NCBI GenBank assembly: GCA_038373885.1
Contig: JAWZYV010014409.1
Span: 50,277-114,276 of the forward strand
Direction of reading: 5' to 3'
DNA length: 64,000 nt
Source: Cheiracanthium punctorium
Lineage: Eukaryota > Arthropoda > Arachnida > Araneae > Cheiracanthiidae
Of this stretch, positions 9,866 to 23,499 are shown piece by piece (within the stretch, counting starts at the first letter, position 1; each line of letters starts with the position of its first letter). A program made the position numbers and the translations under genes. The notes beneath the pieces are model-generated. The model had not been told where the DNA came from, searched no databases, and was given only the letters and a program-made list of their open reading frames with translations.

Positions 9866-12800
9866 AACCAAAATACGTTTAACAAATATATTATTTAATA
9901 AATATAAGGAAAGAGAAGAAGTAATATCTATATATATAAATATATATATTGAAACAACTTTCGTGATAGCAGCTAGTCTAAACTTAAAAATGAAACGAAA
10001 CAAAATGAAAAAGAAAAGGAACTTGATCGGAAAGAGTGAAGAAATAAAGAAGTTATAGACTCTGTTTGAAATTATCTTGCTAATCAACATAACACTAGTT
10101 GGATATATGTTGGTTTCTTACTAAATGTTAAGAAAAGAGTTTTATGGTTGCCACCTTGCATATTTTATTTGTAAAAAAATGATAGTTTTTACAGAAAAAA
10201 AATAGTGTTTAACTTCTACTAGTTGTGTACTGTGTAACTGAACTCTATCTCATTGAGAATAAATATTTTCTTATTATAAATCAAGTAGCTGCAAGTTTTG
10301 CTGGGCACAGTTATGAAGAAAGAAAAAAAAAAGACTTGAACACAGTAGAAATATGTATATATAAAGACACACTACTTATTCATATATTCCTGCACTTTGA
10401 TTTTACATTCTCTTCCTTACAAAAGTAGTGATGTTTCCGATTTCATTTATAAATTTTAATGCATTGAATTTTTTAAAAAGTTGCTTAGTTTTAAGTTGTT
10501 TTCTATTTTAAAATGTCTTTTGTAAGGACAATAACATGAACCAAAATAGATTTGACTTAAAATAAAAGCATAAAATGGTAAATTGCTGTTATTTATGATT
10601 CTACATGTTGCTTTCTTTATCTGTCTGTCATTTAAGGAACACTTCAGCCATTGCAGCATAATATAATGGGCTTAAAAATAATGCTTTAGTAGTTATTTAT
10701 GTTGCTATTCATGGCTCCCAGCTCCAAAATATTTGGCAGGCTCCATAACATTAAACAAAACTTTATTGGTTTACAATAACGACATAAAAATTATAACTTG
10801 CTTGTTGTTTATTATGCTATATAATGTTGTGCTTTTCGATTTTATCCATTCATGTTGTTTTCAGACTTCAAATTGCTTGCTTAAGCAATTCTGAGTTTTT
10901 TATTTTCTGTGTAGAAAGATAATTTGATAAGCATATCAGCATATAGCGAACCAGTGCGGAGCCAGGACTTTTTTTTTTCAGGGGGGGGGGGGGGGGCTGA
11001 GAAGGGAATGGATCTCCCTTAATTTTTCCTGAAAGTGTTTGCACACGAAAATGATTAAAAAAAGAAAATAAATTCGTAAAGAGTTTAAAATTTGTGCAGT
11101 TGGAAACTTTTAAGTTTAACCATAAATAAATACTTTTTTTCACATCTTATGTTTACTCATTTCAAGGATGGCTGCAGCACCATCAACCACACCCTGGTTA
11201 TGCCCTTGTACTGGGCTTAAAATATAAAGGCATGAGAAACAGCATATCAAATTAAAAGTGTAAAAATAATGACCTTCCAATTAAACGTTTTCTGTTTATT
11301 TCAAAACATGACTTATTTCTCAGAATATCTATCATCAGCCTCAAATTTATTAATGATTCGCCTGTTTGATAGCGGCTGGTTTATGAATTCCATTTATGTT
11401 ATATTTCTCAAAATTTATAAAACGGTAAAAAAAAAAAAAAGTAATAATATACATTTCTGTTGTTGCTGATCGCTGTTGTCATTATTCAAAATGCACTTTA
11501 ACTGCATGAAGCTACGGGGCCATTTTAACTGTTGACTTTTTCATTATTTGCCATTACCTCCACCCCTCTCCTTTAGAAATCACTGAGGCAAAAATTGGTG
11601 TGCTGATGGTGTTTTATTTCTTCCAAATGGTCATTATTGTTTTCTGATCACTTGTTTGTTTGTATATGTATTTGCTGAGAAATGACTCATTAGTGCTCTT
11701 ATATATATATATATAAAGAAAGAATTTCTATTAGTGCTTTATTTTTTCAGTACAAAAAATTTCTACTTTATAATGAACCTATAAGTCAGTTGCAACCAAA
11801 GAAAGGTGTTTCAGAAGCTTTCATCGAGATATATAATTTAATCTGCTTAGTTGTGTTGGATATATTTAAAAACTATATTGTATATATATTTTTATATGTG
11901 TTTCAACAGAGAATTTTAATTATAAAGTATCATTGTTCATTGTATGCTGTAATAAATGCTTCATTTTACTTAATCATTGTGTTTGGTACAGTGTACAACA
12001 CTCCATTGCCTTGAAATGGTTTGCATTGGCCAGAGATTCAGCTGGCTATTGATTGTCCCTAATAGTATATGTTAGTGAATGGGGAAAAAAAATATAGGAA
12101 AATATATTAAAACAATTTTGATTTCAGAATAAAAGAAACCCGTTTTAGAATATTTTTGTATTATCTATTGAAACTTATTCCCTATGAATAAGAACCTACT
12201 GAAGTATTTTGAGTTCCCTCTTTGATATTTTGCTATTTTATTTTTTCTGTCATAATGTTTCGTTAAAACGAATGAAAGCATCTTAAAAAGTATTTTCAGC
12301 CTACTCTGTTTTAGAATACTTTTGTGTTACCTAGTGAAATTTATTCCGTATCAATAAGAACCTGTTGAAATATTTTGAGTTTCCACTTTGATATTTTATT
12401 TCTGTTATAACATTTCATTAAAATAATTCATTTATTTAAATGATCTTATGTTTTTGTCCACTACTAGGAAAAACTTGTGGAAATATTATGATTTTTTTGT
12501 TAGTGTAACTATGTAAAAAGCAACACTATAAAAGAAAAATTGTCAATGCATCTGTTTCACATTTTATGTGTACCTGTGAAAATCTTATATTTTTACTCTT
12601 AATGATTCATACTAGTTTTACCATCATATTATAAACTTGTGTATTTTTTATTATTAATGGCATCACCCCTATAATGGTTCTAGGATGCATCACCTCCTTT
12701 CCCCTTCCAATATTTTGTTGCCTTCCCCACCTCTAATAATCAGTGGTGATGCCTATATTCAAAATGTGCTTTGTTTTGCTATCTTTATTTATTCTTCATC

Positions 12801-13700
12801 ACTTTTTGTTATATTGTTTCAATAACTCCATCCTTTTCACATGCTTTAAAAAAAAAGGATTTTTTCTACAAATTTTAATTAATATCTCCTAGATTGTATA
12901 TTTTTAATGATCTGCCAGTAAATTTATTTTAAAAAATTAATCATACATGTATAATTGCAATCAGTTTTTTTTAAAATTAAGTTTTAATAAATTTTTGCTG
13001 TGAATTTTGTTTTATTGTTTTCAAATGAAATACATTTGTGTATGAAAATTAAATAGAAAAAAATGGCATTATAGAAATCAAAGTCATTATCATGATAGAA
13101 ATTATACTGATGACAGTATTCTTAAAAATGAGTTTGTAGTCTTGAATTTTTTTTTTTTTTTTTTTTTACGGTAAAACAGTAAAAAATGTATTTTTATGAG
13201 CAAATTTGATAATTTTTTAGTAGCTAAGTACATAAATTTGTTTTATTAAATAAATGGATAAAACATTTTCATTTTCTATATAAAATAATTAATCCTTTCT
13301 GGCTTTAACTACGTCATATGGAAATGATTATTTTTAAATATGGCGACCATAGGAAGTCTTTTACTCGGGACCTAATCTTTAACTTTTAACTTAGTTGAAA
13401 GAAGGTTGGGGGGGGGGGGGTAAATCTGAAGGATTCTTGTAAATTTTATAATGTAGGGCCCCACACAAGGTTTAATCTTGCTTTGAATACACATGTCAAA
13501 GTCACATAATGTGTGTTTTTGTGTATTATGCATTTATGTGATAAAATTCATGAGCACACTATGTAATTTTGACACGAACTTAAAAATGCTAAAATTCTTT
13601 ATTTTATTTGCTCATTTCTTCAAAATTCGTAAAATAAAATTACTTAATCTACTTCAAATTTACCCTCTACTTTTCTGATATTATCACATATGTATTTTGA
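9866..13700 (+). other. 3' flank / probable 3'UTR of the BAH gene, AT-rich
   Basis: No convincing coding sequence. The DNA is very AT-rich, with several AATAAA hexamers, a short (TA)n stretch near 9930-9950 and another near 11700, and a poly-T run near 13149-13167. Part or all may be 3'UTR, but the true cleavage site cannot be told from sequence. The only repeat-like insert I see is the MITE-like segment at about 10949-11213. Confidence 0.5.
10949..11213. mobile_element. MITE-like element with CCAGTG...CCAGGAC ends
   Basis: ACCAGTGCGGAGCCAGGACT on the left faces CACCCTGGTTATGCCCTTG and TACTGG on the right, an imperfect inverted repeat, with a long G run just inside the left end. The layout resembles the other hAT MITEs here; no clear target duplication was found. 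Confidence 0.45.
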
Positions 13701-13715
13701 GAAAATATATGTATC

Positions 13716-14250
13716 AGATGTCCCAAGTCTCAGGATTTTGGCCCGAGTCTCAGGCTTTTTAATTCTGTTTTGGGCTTCAGGATGTTTCTTCATTTTCTCA
13801 GAGTTTATTAAAAAATTGACTCTCCTCAATTTTTTTCATCAGGTTCACAAAATCAGTTCATGTTGCTGCATGAGGCTCAACAACCTGAAGGAAATTAATC
13901 TGAAATATTGCGTCTAAAAAGTTTTTTTTAAGTATAAAATTAAATATTATTTCAAATTTTGTTATAAGTTATCTTTATATGATTTTTATGAATAGTTTAT
14001 CCCCTAATTTTGATTGACATTTCGTACTTTCCAATATTTCTTAGGCAAAAATTTGAAAATGAATTTATTTGCATTATACTACTTAGCACTACCCTATTAC
14101 TTAAGTTTATGTGGATGTGCAGAAAAGAAACTCTGTGTTGATTATATATGCATTTTATGCTGAAAATAAATGCATAAAAAAACTCAGGCTTTTTAACATT
14201 AAAAAGCAAGAGTTCTCAAGCATTTTGATTTTGGAAAGTTGACACATCTG
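13716..14250. mobile_element. MITE with CAGATGTCC / ACACATCTG ends
   Basis: The ends CAGATGTCCCAAGTCTCAGG and AAAGTTGACACATCTG face each other, with AT-rich near-identical 8-bp flanks (ATATGTAT and ATATATAT). Internal words (GAGTTTATTAAAAAATTGA, GCTGAAAATAAATGCA, CTCAGGCTTTTTAACATTAAAAA) recur at 20490-20865, so it is a dispersed family. Non-coding. Confidence 0.65.
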
Positions 14251-17200
14251 ATATATATATTATTTTATTTATTTTTTTCTAATATTTATGATCCTAAAAA
14301 TGTGTTACATTGTGGTTGTCACTGGCATAAATTCACATGTAACATTGTGGAGTTAAGGGCAAATGTTTCTTATTGTAGAAAATATTTTCAAATCAGTGAT
14401 ATTCTAAACTTTCTTTATTTTGAGAGGGGTGTGTTGACCCCCCCACCCCACCCTGCTCTTAGTAAGTTTCACCTATGGTAGTTGTTGCATACGCATGTGT
14501 GTTTTCAAGAATGTTATTTTAAAATATTTTGTTTAGAACCATAAAAAAAACTAATTTTAATTATTTATAATGTCCTCTTTAATTATTTATGTGGTTACTT
14601 GTGATGGTGTCAGGTATGTGACTTCATGCTATTTGAAAAAGCAGCCTGAAAAAAATTGTGGAGTTGTAGAAGAAAAAAACTCTTTTCCCATGTGTTTTAA
14701 GTTTAAATGAATGTTATTTACCTCCAGCTTTGCATCTCTCCTGTCTGTTAAAATGCTTTGCCACCTTCTGCTGTGCTCAAGTCTAGATTTCTTGCAATGT
14801 AACTCTGCAAACTGCTATATTGATAAGCATGTTGTTTTATACATACTACTCTGCTACATAAAGTAATCTGAAGAAAATGCATTGTTTCTTATTTTCAGCT
14901 ACAGTTTCTCTCAAACGCTTTTGAACTCTAAAAGTAAATAAATAAATAAATGTGTCCAGAATATTTTAAATGAGTATTTTTATACATCATTAAATAATTT
15001 TTTGTGCAAACTCAAACTTTACGACTTTCTTGCTGATTTCTTTTCTGTTAGAGCTATGAAAAAGAGTTGTTTTTTTTTAATTAAATTATATGTATGTTTG
15101 TGTATATGAATCTCAACTACTAATGAAGATTATGTGTGCATAGTTTTCTCTATTGTTATGATTTCACTCGCTTGATGCAAGCATATCCTTAAAAGTTGTA
15201 TGTTTCTACCCTATGTGACTGCATGTAAAAAAATGAAGCTTTACAAAAATTACTGATGAAATGTGTACTGATAGAATGTGTTTAACTGGTGTCCAGAAAA
15301 GTCTTCCAAGCTTTGGGGAGCAGTTAGTAAAACACAGTGTCTTGCAAATGATTTAAAACTGGATGCATATTTATATCATTATAAATTAAGATCAGGAAAA
15401 TGTTTTTGGAAAAATTCTAATTTTAAAAACATCTTGCGTGATACTCTTGTATAACTTTTTTTATCAAGGGTATAATACTTACTTTTTGAATTTTGTATTT
15501 TATCATCTACATACTTACACATTACATAATACATGTAGTATACTAAAAAATTATATAAAAATGAAATCAAAATGATACAAAATAAGAATAATGTTGTTTG
15601 TAAGGAAGATAAACGGCCCCACAGGTTTAGCCTGCATATTCGATGTGATTTAGATTCGAACCTGTGGTTACCGCCACCTTTAAAATGGTATTAGTGGGAT
15701 TTTAGTTAATACCTTTACATGTGGGCATTTATTCATTTATGAATTTTCAGCATTTGTTATTTGGCCCCAAAATTTTTCTGCAGCCAGGCCTTTTGAGATA
15801 GAAGGCCACCACTGAATCGACAGCAGGGCTATACCGCCCTAAAAAAGGGATTTTTTTTAAAATCATAAAATATATTCCAACAATTTCCTAATTACTGTTC
15901 TATATAATTTTTTCAAATATGACATTTTTTAACTTTCTGTATACGTACATAAAAATTCCTCCTTCAAATGCATGTGTGACAAGTATCATAACAGTTTGAA
16001 TCATTTGCGAGCATCTGTTTTCAAAACATCCCTCCTCTGAGAGTGTCTTTTTCAGGACACCCTGTATATCTGTTTCATGGCATCAATTTACCTTGGTACT
16101 AAAGCTTTAATTGGTATATATAGATTGTATTCATACAGTTAGGTCTCTGGCTTACATTTCATATTTTGACTTTCTTTTCCACTCTACTCTAAAAACAAAT
16201 TAATGCATGAAATTGTACTATCAGAAATAATGCAATGTATTAATGGTATGTAACACATATATCACACCTTGAGAAATGCTGTTTAAATGTATACTTTTTG
16301 TTGTGTTTTTAAATTTTACTCATTGAACTTCTCTATTTAGTTTTTTTTTTTTTCTAAGCAACATATCCAGTTTCCAGAATGTATTGTACCTCATAGGGGT
16401 ATAGGCTATTATTTACATCAGCGTTTAATACAATGACACTGTGTAACTAAGTTTTTTTAATTCAGAATTCTGTGATATTTAAAGCAGCACGTTTTATATC
16501 AAAGACAATATAAAAAAATATTTTGAACTCAATTCAAATTTTTGTACTCAATTCAAAAATATTTTGAATTTTTTTTTTTTTTTTGGTAAAGCTTTCCATC
16601 ATTAATAATTAGAATTTGAAAAATCCAGATTGTCAATGTTCTGCACATTGTGTTTTTCAGCTCTTGTTCTAAAGTTATATCTTGTTCTAACTATTATGTT
16701 AAAGTTATAAACATAATAGTTAGTTATTATGAGATTACTTTTTAATTTGGTACCTGTGCAAACCTTGTTTATTTTTGAAAATGCAACTTGAAAATGTTTC
16801 TAGAACAAAAAAATCCAGTATTCACATGGAATATATTATTATTTTGAATAAATGAATACAATCTATATTTAAATGATAAATATGAAATTTCCACTAATAT
16901 AGTTTTATAAAAAAAAAAAATAAAAGCTTTCTAAATAGCTCTCAATTCTTATGATTCATTGGAGATTACTCACATCTTGATAACCTTATAAATTTGTAAT
17001 CAAATACTAGATAGATAATATGCTTTTAGAAATATTTTACTTTTAATATTCTGACACAAAAACTACAGTTAATTCATCTCAAAATTACATTAATGTTTTT
17101 TGTATTTATTTTAATAATGTGCTTTTAAATATGAGCTCCTCATTCAATGTCCAATACTGATAAATTTGTTACAATAGTTTATTTATTGATGCATATTCCT

Positions 17201-17744
17201 GTTAGTTTTATGAATTACATAAATAGAGATACAAAATATACACTAATCAATAAACTGAACGTGTATCAAAAATAGGTAAAGTTCAGTTATTCAAATGTGC
17301 ATGAAAAAATAGTATTTAATAATTAAATTATAAAATAACAGAAATACTCTCATTTTTAAAATGCTTTATCGACGTTTGGAGCAACAGAGGGACTCTAAGC
17401 ACTTTTATAGTAACTACCATGACCTTCAGGGTAGATGATTTAAAAAAACGTACTTGGGCTGAAAATTTAAATTACGTAAAATAAATATAATTGAGATTAA
17501 AAGCCTGGTTTTTATGTGCGAACAGCAGCAATTCACAGAATATAAGAAGAACAAATATCCATTCTACTAATGAATACATCACAAATCCAAAGCTGAGTTG
17601 AGAAGAAAAAAATTTTAAGGTGTTGTCAGAACCAAAAAAGAAATTCTGATAGGTATCAGAACCGTGAATGAAAGTATCAAAAACCAATAATATTTATGTT
17701 ATTAAAAGGTTTTTTTTCACCTTGGATAAAACCTCACCAGTACG
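14251..17744. other. AT-rich non-coding stretch
   Basis: I see no gene here. The stretch holds poly-T runs (for example near 16340 and 16568), scattered AATAAA hexamers and a short inverted repeat CCACAGGTT...AACCTGTGG near 15619-15667. All open frames are short and of low complexity. Confidence 0.6.
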
Positions 17745-17748
17745 TTAA

Positions 17749-17995
17749 CCCTTTGAAGCATAAACATTTTCACATCAATATAGAAGACCAACTAGATAGA
17801 CTGCTGTGCCAGAACACAGCCAGCTGTGTCCAAAAACTTCTTTAAGACCACCATGTTGTTGGTAGTTTAAATGAATTGATGTCAACAGCTGCACTTTTTC
17901 AGTATTGGGACAATTTAACCATATTTTTTTTGGAACTAGCAGTGAAAATGCTGAAATAAACTGGTTTTGTGGCACAACCATTGTGTGTCAAAGGG
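17749..17995. mobile_element. TTAA-flanked foldback MITE, diverged copy 2
   Basis: It lies between TTAA 17745-17748 and TTAA 17996-17999, with ends CCCTTTGAAGCATAAAC and GTGTGTCAAAGGG. Inside are decayed versions of the family words (GTTGTTGGTAGTTTAAATGA, GCACTTTTTCAGTATTGGG). It is shorter and older than the other copies. Confidence 0.75.
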
Positions 17996-17999
17996 TTAA

Positions 18000-20024
18000 G
18001 GCTGTAGTTCTTATGTCAGAAATTGTAACTCTAATAGTTCTCTCTAGCTTCTCAATGTATCAAAACTTGCTTATGCTCTAGTGTGTCTCTCCCTCAAACT
18101 GTATAACTGTGCCTTAATTTTTAGTTCCCTCTTACTTGAGTTGGAAAAAAAAATAGTAACTCTGCTTTTTGAATGTAAGTGAAAAATATTTTTTCAGAAA
18201 AGCGTGTGGGATGCAAATGTTTCTGTTGATTTCAATGTAATCAAGTGTTCTAGGAGTCTTACATCTCAGTAGTGGAAGATCTGACAACATGAAATGTTTA
18301 ATTTAATCCCCAATTTTTGGAGACAGTCTCAAATTTTAGGATTTTTTCCAGTTTGTCCCCAAAATGTAAAACAGCAATTACGGACAAAATTAAAATAATT
18401 ATTTATCAATTTCTTAAAAAATCAATCATGTTCCTTTTATTTTATGAATGTTAATAATGCTGTGTAGTTGGATAAATAAATACAAGCTTTTCTATGAAGA
18501 GCCTTGAATTTATGAAATGTCTCCAATTTTTGGACAATTTGGAAACACAAATCGGGGACACCATTCTTTCTCCCCAATTCTTATAAAAATCTGGTCGCCT
18601 CACTCGAAATACATTTAGAACACCGGTGAAGTTAAATTAAATTACTGTATAAATACATACACTATTAATAGTAAAATAAAACTTTACATGATTCTCTCAC
18701 ATCGGGAGCCAAATATTCACCAATCTACATGGGGCTGAAAAGTTAATTAAGAAAATAATAAACTTTTTTTTTTTTTAAATTTATGTGGGTTGGTGAACAT
18801 ACTATTACCATGAAAGAGCCTCTCCCTTGCACCTTTGAAATTGTACTCTTAAGTGAGTTTAATGCAGTTATTTGGCACACATATAAATTTTTAAAATAGT
18901 GCCATATGATTGTGTTCTTTTTTTTTAAATTTATGAACAGCTGAACAAAAGGACTCTTTACAATGGTACATTTATAATAGATGGTGTAAAAAATTTTGTT
19001 TCTGCTAAATTTTTTGGTGGGGTGAGTGTACTTTTTTTTTTTTTTTTCCTCCTAGAATGCCAGGTTGGAAACATTAAATGATCTACACATGGATACCCAT
19101 AAAAAAAATTTCTAGGTAGGGTACATCAAACTTGTAATAATTTTAGTTCTGATTTTACTTAGTAGCTGCTCATAAACACATACATAGGCAATATGGTAAA
19201 AATCTAGAGGGTTGAGGGGAGCAATCCTTATGGGTAAGACTACTTTTCATGTTGAAAGACCTTCCATAAAAGAAATATTTTTAACCTTTGTTCCCTTTAT
19301 ATATATTTTTTTTTCTTTACATTTATAAAATGGACCAAAAAAAAATACTATTTAATAACTGGAAGTGTTTATGAAAGAGTTCTGGTTACTTGTTTACTTA
19401 AGGAGAAAGACTGGCTACTTGAAATGCCGTTGGCTTCATATCTTTGGACCCCTCCCCATTGTGTGTTTGTGTATCATCATATTGTCTTTTCACTATCATG
19501 TTTTGTTTTTTAAAAAAAAACTATAAATTCACTTACTGAATTGTATTCATTGTTCCTCACTGTAGAGTTATTTTTTGAAAGCATATATATATATCATAAA
19601 CATTTTTTGCTTGAATGATGTTTGATTTGCAAAGTGACTGTTAGCAAAATACTATTTAAACAAGTTGTTCATTGCTGTGTACAAAATACAGTATTCCTGC
19701 AATATTTCTGATATCAAAATTTTTGTTTTTCCTTTTTTTTTAAGGGAAAAAAAAAAGTTTACCATTTGTTTTAACTCACTGTATTGACAGTCCTGGATAC
19801 TGTAGGTCATTAAAGTATTAGATTTTCTTTATTATTATTACGTCAATAATTTTTATGTTCTTATATGCATACATTTGTATGTATATGTATCATATTGTAT
19901 GTATTATTGATTTAAAATGAAATGTTTAATAAACAATACCTTTAAAATTTTATTTGTGTTTCATACTGGTGATGTATGTGGCTTCTCTCCATAGATACCA
20001 TATTGCACACAGATGAACTATTAT
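18000..20024. other. AT-rich non-coding stretch with an old MITE relic
   Basis: No gene is visible. Around 18285-18600 the words AGATCTGACAAC and ATCTGGTCGCC face each other and resemble decayed ends of the CAGATGTCC-type MITE seen at 13716. AATAAA at about 19930 could serve as a distal poly(A) signal for the BAH gene. The rest is low complexity. Confidence 0.4.
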
Positions 20025-20025
20025 A

Positions 20026-20464
20026 CAAGGTGTTTCAAAAGAGTTCTTGCAAATTTTAAATTGAGGTAGGACACATAATGAGGTATATTAGAATCTCACA
20101 ACAATGTTGGGTCTGAAACACTTTTTTCACTTACATGCTAATAATTCCTTTGAGAAAAGTGTGGAAGTATTTGTTTGATTTCTTGAGTGTGTTTTATTAA
20201 CAACACGCTTTTCTCTACAACTTTCAAGAAAGCAAAATAGAATTTTAAACCATCAATTTTAATCATGTGTTTCTGTGAAAGGTACGTTGGTTTTTGACGA
20301 ACAGTGGTCAGAAAGTTTACTTTCATTTCAGCTCTTGTTCCAAAGTGATTATCAGCAACTACATGAAGATAACACTTCCAACCCAAAGTTGCTATGTCAT
20401 TCTGAATTTTTATTATATGTATGACCTACATTGAAAGTTCATCAGAGGTCTTTTGAAACACCCT
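20026..20464. mobile_element. TA-flanked MITE with CAAGGTGTTTCA ends, copy 2
   Basis: CAAGGTGTTTCAAAAGAG on the left faces TCTTTTGAAACACCCTA on the right, next to TA. It shares internal words with the copies at 3472 and 63692 (for example GTGATTATCAGCAACTACAT and GGTCAGAAAG). Non-coding. Confidence 0.75.
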
Positions 20465-20489
20465 ATTGAATCCTACCTTTATTTACAGG

Positions 20490-20865
20490 TATCAGATTTT
20501 TAAGGCTTTTTCTTTTAAAAGACTTTTTGATTCTGTTTTCAGCCTCAGGAGTTTTCTTCATCTTCTCAGGCTTTTAGAGAGTTTATTAAAAAATGAAAAT
20601 TTTCCTGATTAATGCTACTTAAATAATAAAACTGCAGTTTGCATAAGACTTCCGCTGTTTCGGGGCAATGACTAGGACTGGGTGGCACTTAATATCACTA
20701 CGTGGCACTATCTTTTCAGTGGGCGGCACTAGTTCTACCTACTTTATATGTTAAATATGCTCTGTTTTATGCTGAAAATAAATGCAGAAAATATCTCAGG
20801 CTTTTTGACATTAAAAAGAAGGAAATATCAGGCCTTTTGATTTTGGAAAGTTGGACCATCTGCAT
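20490..20865. mobile_element. Copy of the CAGATG-type MITE
   Basis: Diverged copy of 13716-14250, starting at ATCAGATTTTTAAGGC and ending near GGAAAGTTGGACCATCTG. It has its own insertion around 20660-20740 (GTGGCACT-rich), which recurs inverted near 58800-58880. Confidence 0.6.
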
Positions 20866-21190
20866 TTCGTAATATTTACAAACAGTGAACCTATGTCTTG
20901 TGCAACTTTCACAAAAAAATTCTTATCCTCTCAGCATAAAAATCCTCTTCAGGGTCTGAAGCATTATCCATTTAAGTAAATATTACAAAATTCCCAAATG
21001 TTTAGGATTTTTTCTTGAATTTTTTGCAATCTTATTGGTTTACTGTTTGCAGTTGTGCACAATACAGCTTGTAAAGAGCCGTTCTAATTTTTTTTTAATC
21101 TGCTACCACAACTAGATTCTTTAAAATCCTGTTCAAAAGTTGGATGATTATTTAAACAAATAACCTTAATGAATCATCAATATTGATATG

Positions 21191-21797
21191 CAGTCGAACC
21201 CCTTTACAGCAAATCCGGTATATAACAAACTCACGGATATAACGAAAGAAAAGTTTGGTCCTGCCGTTTTAATACTGTATTTCTTAACATTTGTATATAC
21301 AGTATAGAGTCTGTTATCTGGAATGGTTGGGACCAGGTGTATTCTGAATAACTGGTTGGGGATTAACATGACATCTACTGATTTGATTGGTAGCATAAAT
21401 GTTTAATTCTAATCAAAAATAAAGAGTAACCTTAATTGTTAATGTACTAGAAAAATAATATAAAAAACTCTAATATGATCAAGATAAATAATAATCATTT
21501 AGAGAGGAAGTAGTAAATATATGATAACTTCTTGAAAACTTAGTCACACACTAAAAAAATAAATAAAATACCTTACCAGATTGCTTTATAAATTCTAGCT
21601 GTAGAACTCAAAATAAAAAAACAAAAGCATTAGAAATTTAAAAAAAAAACTCATTTTTTGCTTTTCTTTTGGAAAAAAATAGGAATTTAATTGATTGAAA
21701 AATGATTCTGGATAACTGGTTTCCGGATAAGAAGTTCCATACTGTAGCAAACAAAACTTTTGGTCCCTCGAAGTACTTTATAACTGGGTTTGACTGT
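21191..21797. mobile_element. Tigger/pogo-like MITE
   Basis: CAGTCGAACCCCTTTACAGC followed by TATAACAAA and GATATAACGAAAG on the left faces TATAACTGGGTTTGACTG on the right. CAGTC(A/G)AACC plus TATAACGAA is the usual start of pogo/Tigger elements in the Tc1/mariner superfamily. The words GGTCC(T/C) and CTGGATAACTGGTT suggest internal repeats. There is no transposase. Confidence 0.65.
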
Positions 21798-22273
21798 GTA
21801 TGAGAGAGGTCCTAGACAAGAAGTTGCCAGTTTGTAAAAAATTTGTCTGTGATATGATATTTATTGCATTACTCAAATGGCAAGCAGCATTGGGAATACA
21901 GGATTAAACAGTATTGTTTTGGGAAGCTGTCTCTGATGTTACGTTGGGCGGGACCGTGTTAATATAGGGTATATATATAGGGGAGCTGACTCATTGAACA
22001 TTTTGGTACAAGAATTGTGAGAACCAGACATGGTGTAGGATAGGCATTTGTTACATTTTTCACCCTTTTGTGACATCAAAAATGATTGCATATTAATTGT
22101 TCGGGGGCAGGAAAAAAATATTTTTACATGTCTTGGTTCCCAGCAGATCCAGAGTGAAGAGGTGGAAAAATGAATAATTAGTAGTCGACAAGACCGTTGA
22201 AAACTCAGTGGTAAATGAAGATTAAGCGAAGTAAGTGAAAGAAGTATACTTTTATTTTTACATTCATGTGTAT

Positions 22274-22446
22274 CAGTAGTGTATACAAGGGGAGGGGTTA
22301 GGGGTTCAACCCCCCCCCCTCCCCCTTGTCAAGAATTTTTTAACAAAATGTCTATAAATTTTGAATTTTTAGCTTAAATATTATGCATTTTAACACAGTT
22401 ATATCTATAACCTCCCCCCCTTGAAGGAAGTCTGCATACGCCACTG
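22274..22446. mobile_element. hAT-type MITE with perfect 8-bp duplication
   Basis: The ends CAGTAGTGTATACAAGGGG and CTGCATACGCCACTG are imperfect inverted repeats (CAGTRGYGTATRC). ATGTGTAT flanks both sides exactly (22266-22273 and 22447-22454). The interior has C-rich runs and no coding capacity. Confidence 0.9.
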
Positions 22447-22539
22447 ATGTGTATAATTCTGTGATCTAAGCATTTATTTTCAATCACGTTATTATATTTA
22501 TGTATTTTAAAACATTTTATATTCATTCATACAGTATAC

Positions 22540-22860
22540 CAAGATATGAGATGCGTCGACCTGTCTATTATAGGGCTTCTAGACCACATTATCCTTGTAA
22601 TAATGCTGGCATCACCTAAGTTTTGTTTTCAGACAGCTATCCAAGATCCCAATTTTCCTTGCCTACTGGCTTGACCTGGTTGTTAGTTATCACCTTTGTC
22701 AACTTTTTATAACTAGTTAGGTCAACCACCGGAACTTCTCTGGGCCCCTTCCTACATACTCCTTAAGACCTCGATGATGGTGGGGCTCAGCTGTTGCAGC
22801 TACCGAGAGGGAGAGAATAAAGCCACTAAGTTGCCAGATGAGTTACAGCATTTTTAGCAA
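22540..22860. other. GC-richer non-coding block
   Basis: Less AT-rich than its surroundings, with AATAAA near 22817. It might be a solo LTR or other retroelement remnant, but I see no terminal repeat or reading frame to decide. Confidence 0.25.
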
Positions 22861-23087
22861 CTTTTATTAATATTAAAAGTCCATTCCAGCAATTTTCATA
22901 GAGAAAGACTTATGACCTGAAATCTTGTAGTTATGTGTAATTATGTATGCTGTTTGCGAGTGTTCTGGATTTGTGCTACTGTTGAAGAGAGGCTTTATAA
23001 CACTTTAAATAAAAAACTATCGTTCCCCCTACTGTATTAGTGAATTTGTTCTCTTTGAGGAATAAAGACTTCTGGCATCCACCTTAA

Positions 23088-23482
23088 CCCTTTGAGGCGC
23101 AACCCTTTCCCAATGCTGAAAAAAGGGCAGCCGTTGCCATCGCTCGACTTAACTACCAGCAAGATGGCGGACGATCGAAACGTTCATCCGCCATCTTGCT
23201 AGTAGTTAAGTCGAGCGATTGCAACGGCTGCCCTATTTTCAGCATTGGGCAATCTATCCAGCTGTTCTCGCATTCTTCCATTTTTCAGCAGATGTCAGTG
23301 CTGTTAAAAATAATCGCGACCATTTTTTTACGGGAAATGATGTGCTAAAAAGTAAGGATTCTCGTGGAGCTATGTCACCCGCAACTATTTTTATAGAAAT
23401 CAAATCTATTCTTCGTGACTGGCAACTGTCAAAATGTCAGAGTTTGGTGTTCCCAGAGTGGGAACACTGCGCATTAAAGGGT
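23088..23482. mobile_element. TTAA foldback MITE, copy 3
   Basis: TTAA at 23084-23087 precedes CCCTTTGAGGCGCAACCC. The right end has the family words GTTCCCAGAGTGGGAACAC and GCGCATTAAAGGGT, but its TTAA has mutated to TCAG. The central part of the hairpin is deleted, so the two GATGGCGGACGATCG / CCGCCATCTTGCT arms almost touch. Confidence 0.8.
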
Positions 23483-23499
23483 CAGTAAGTGATTTGGTA

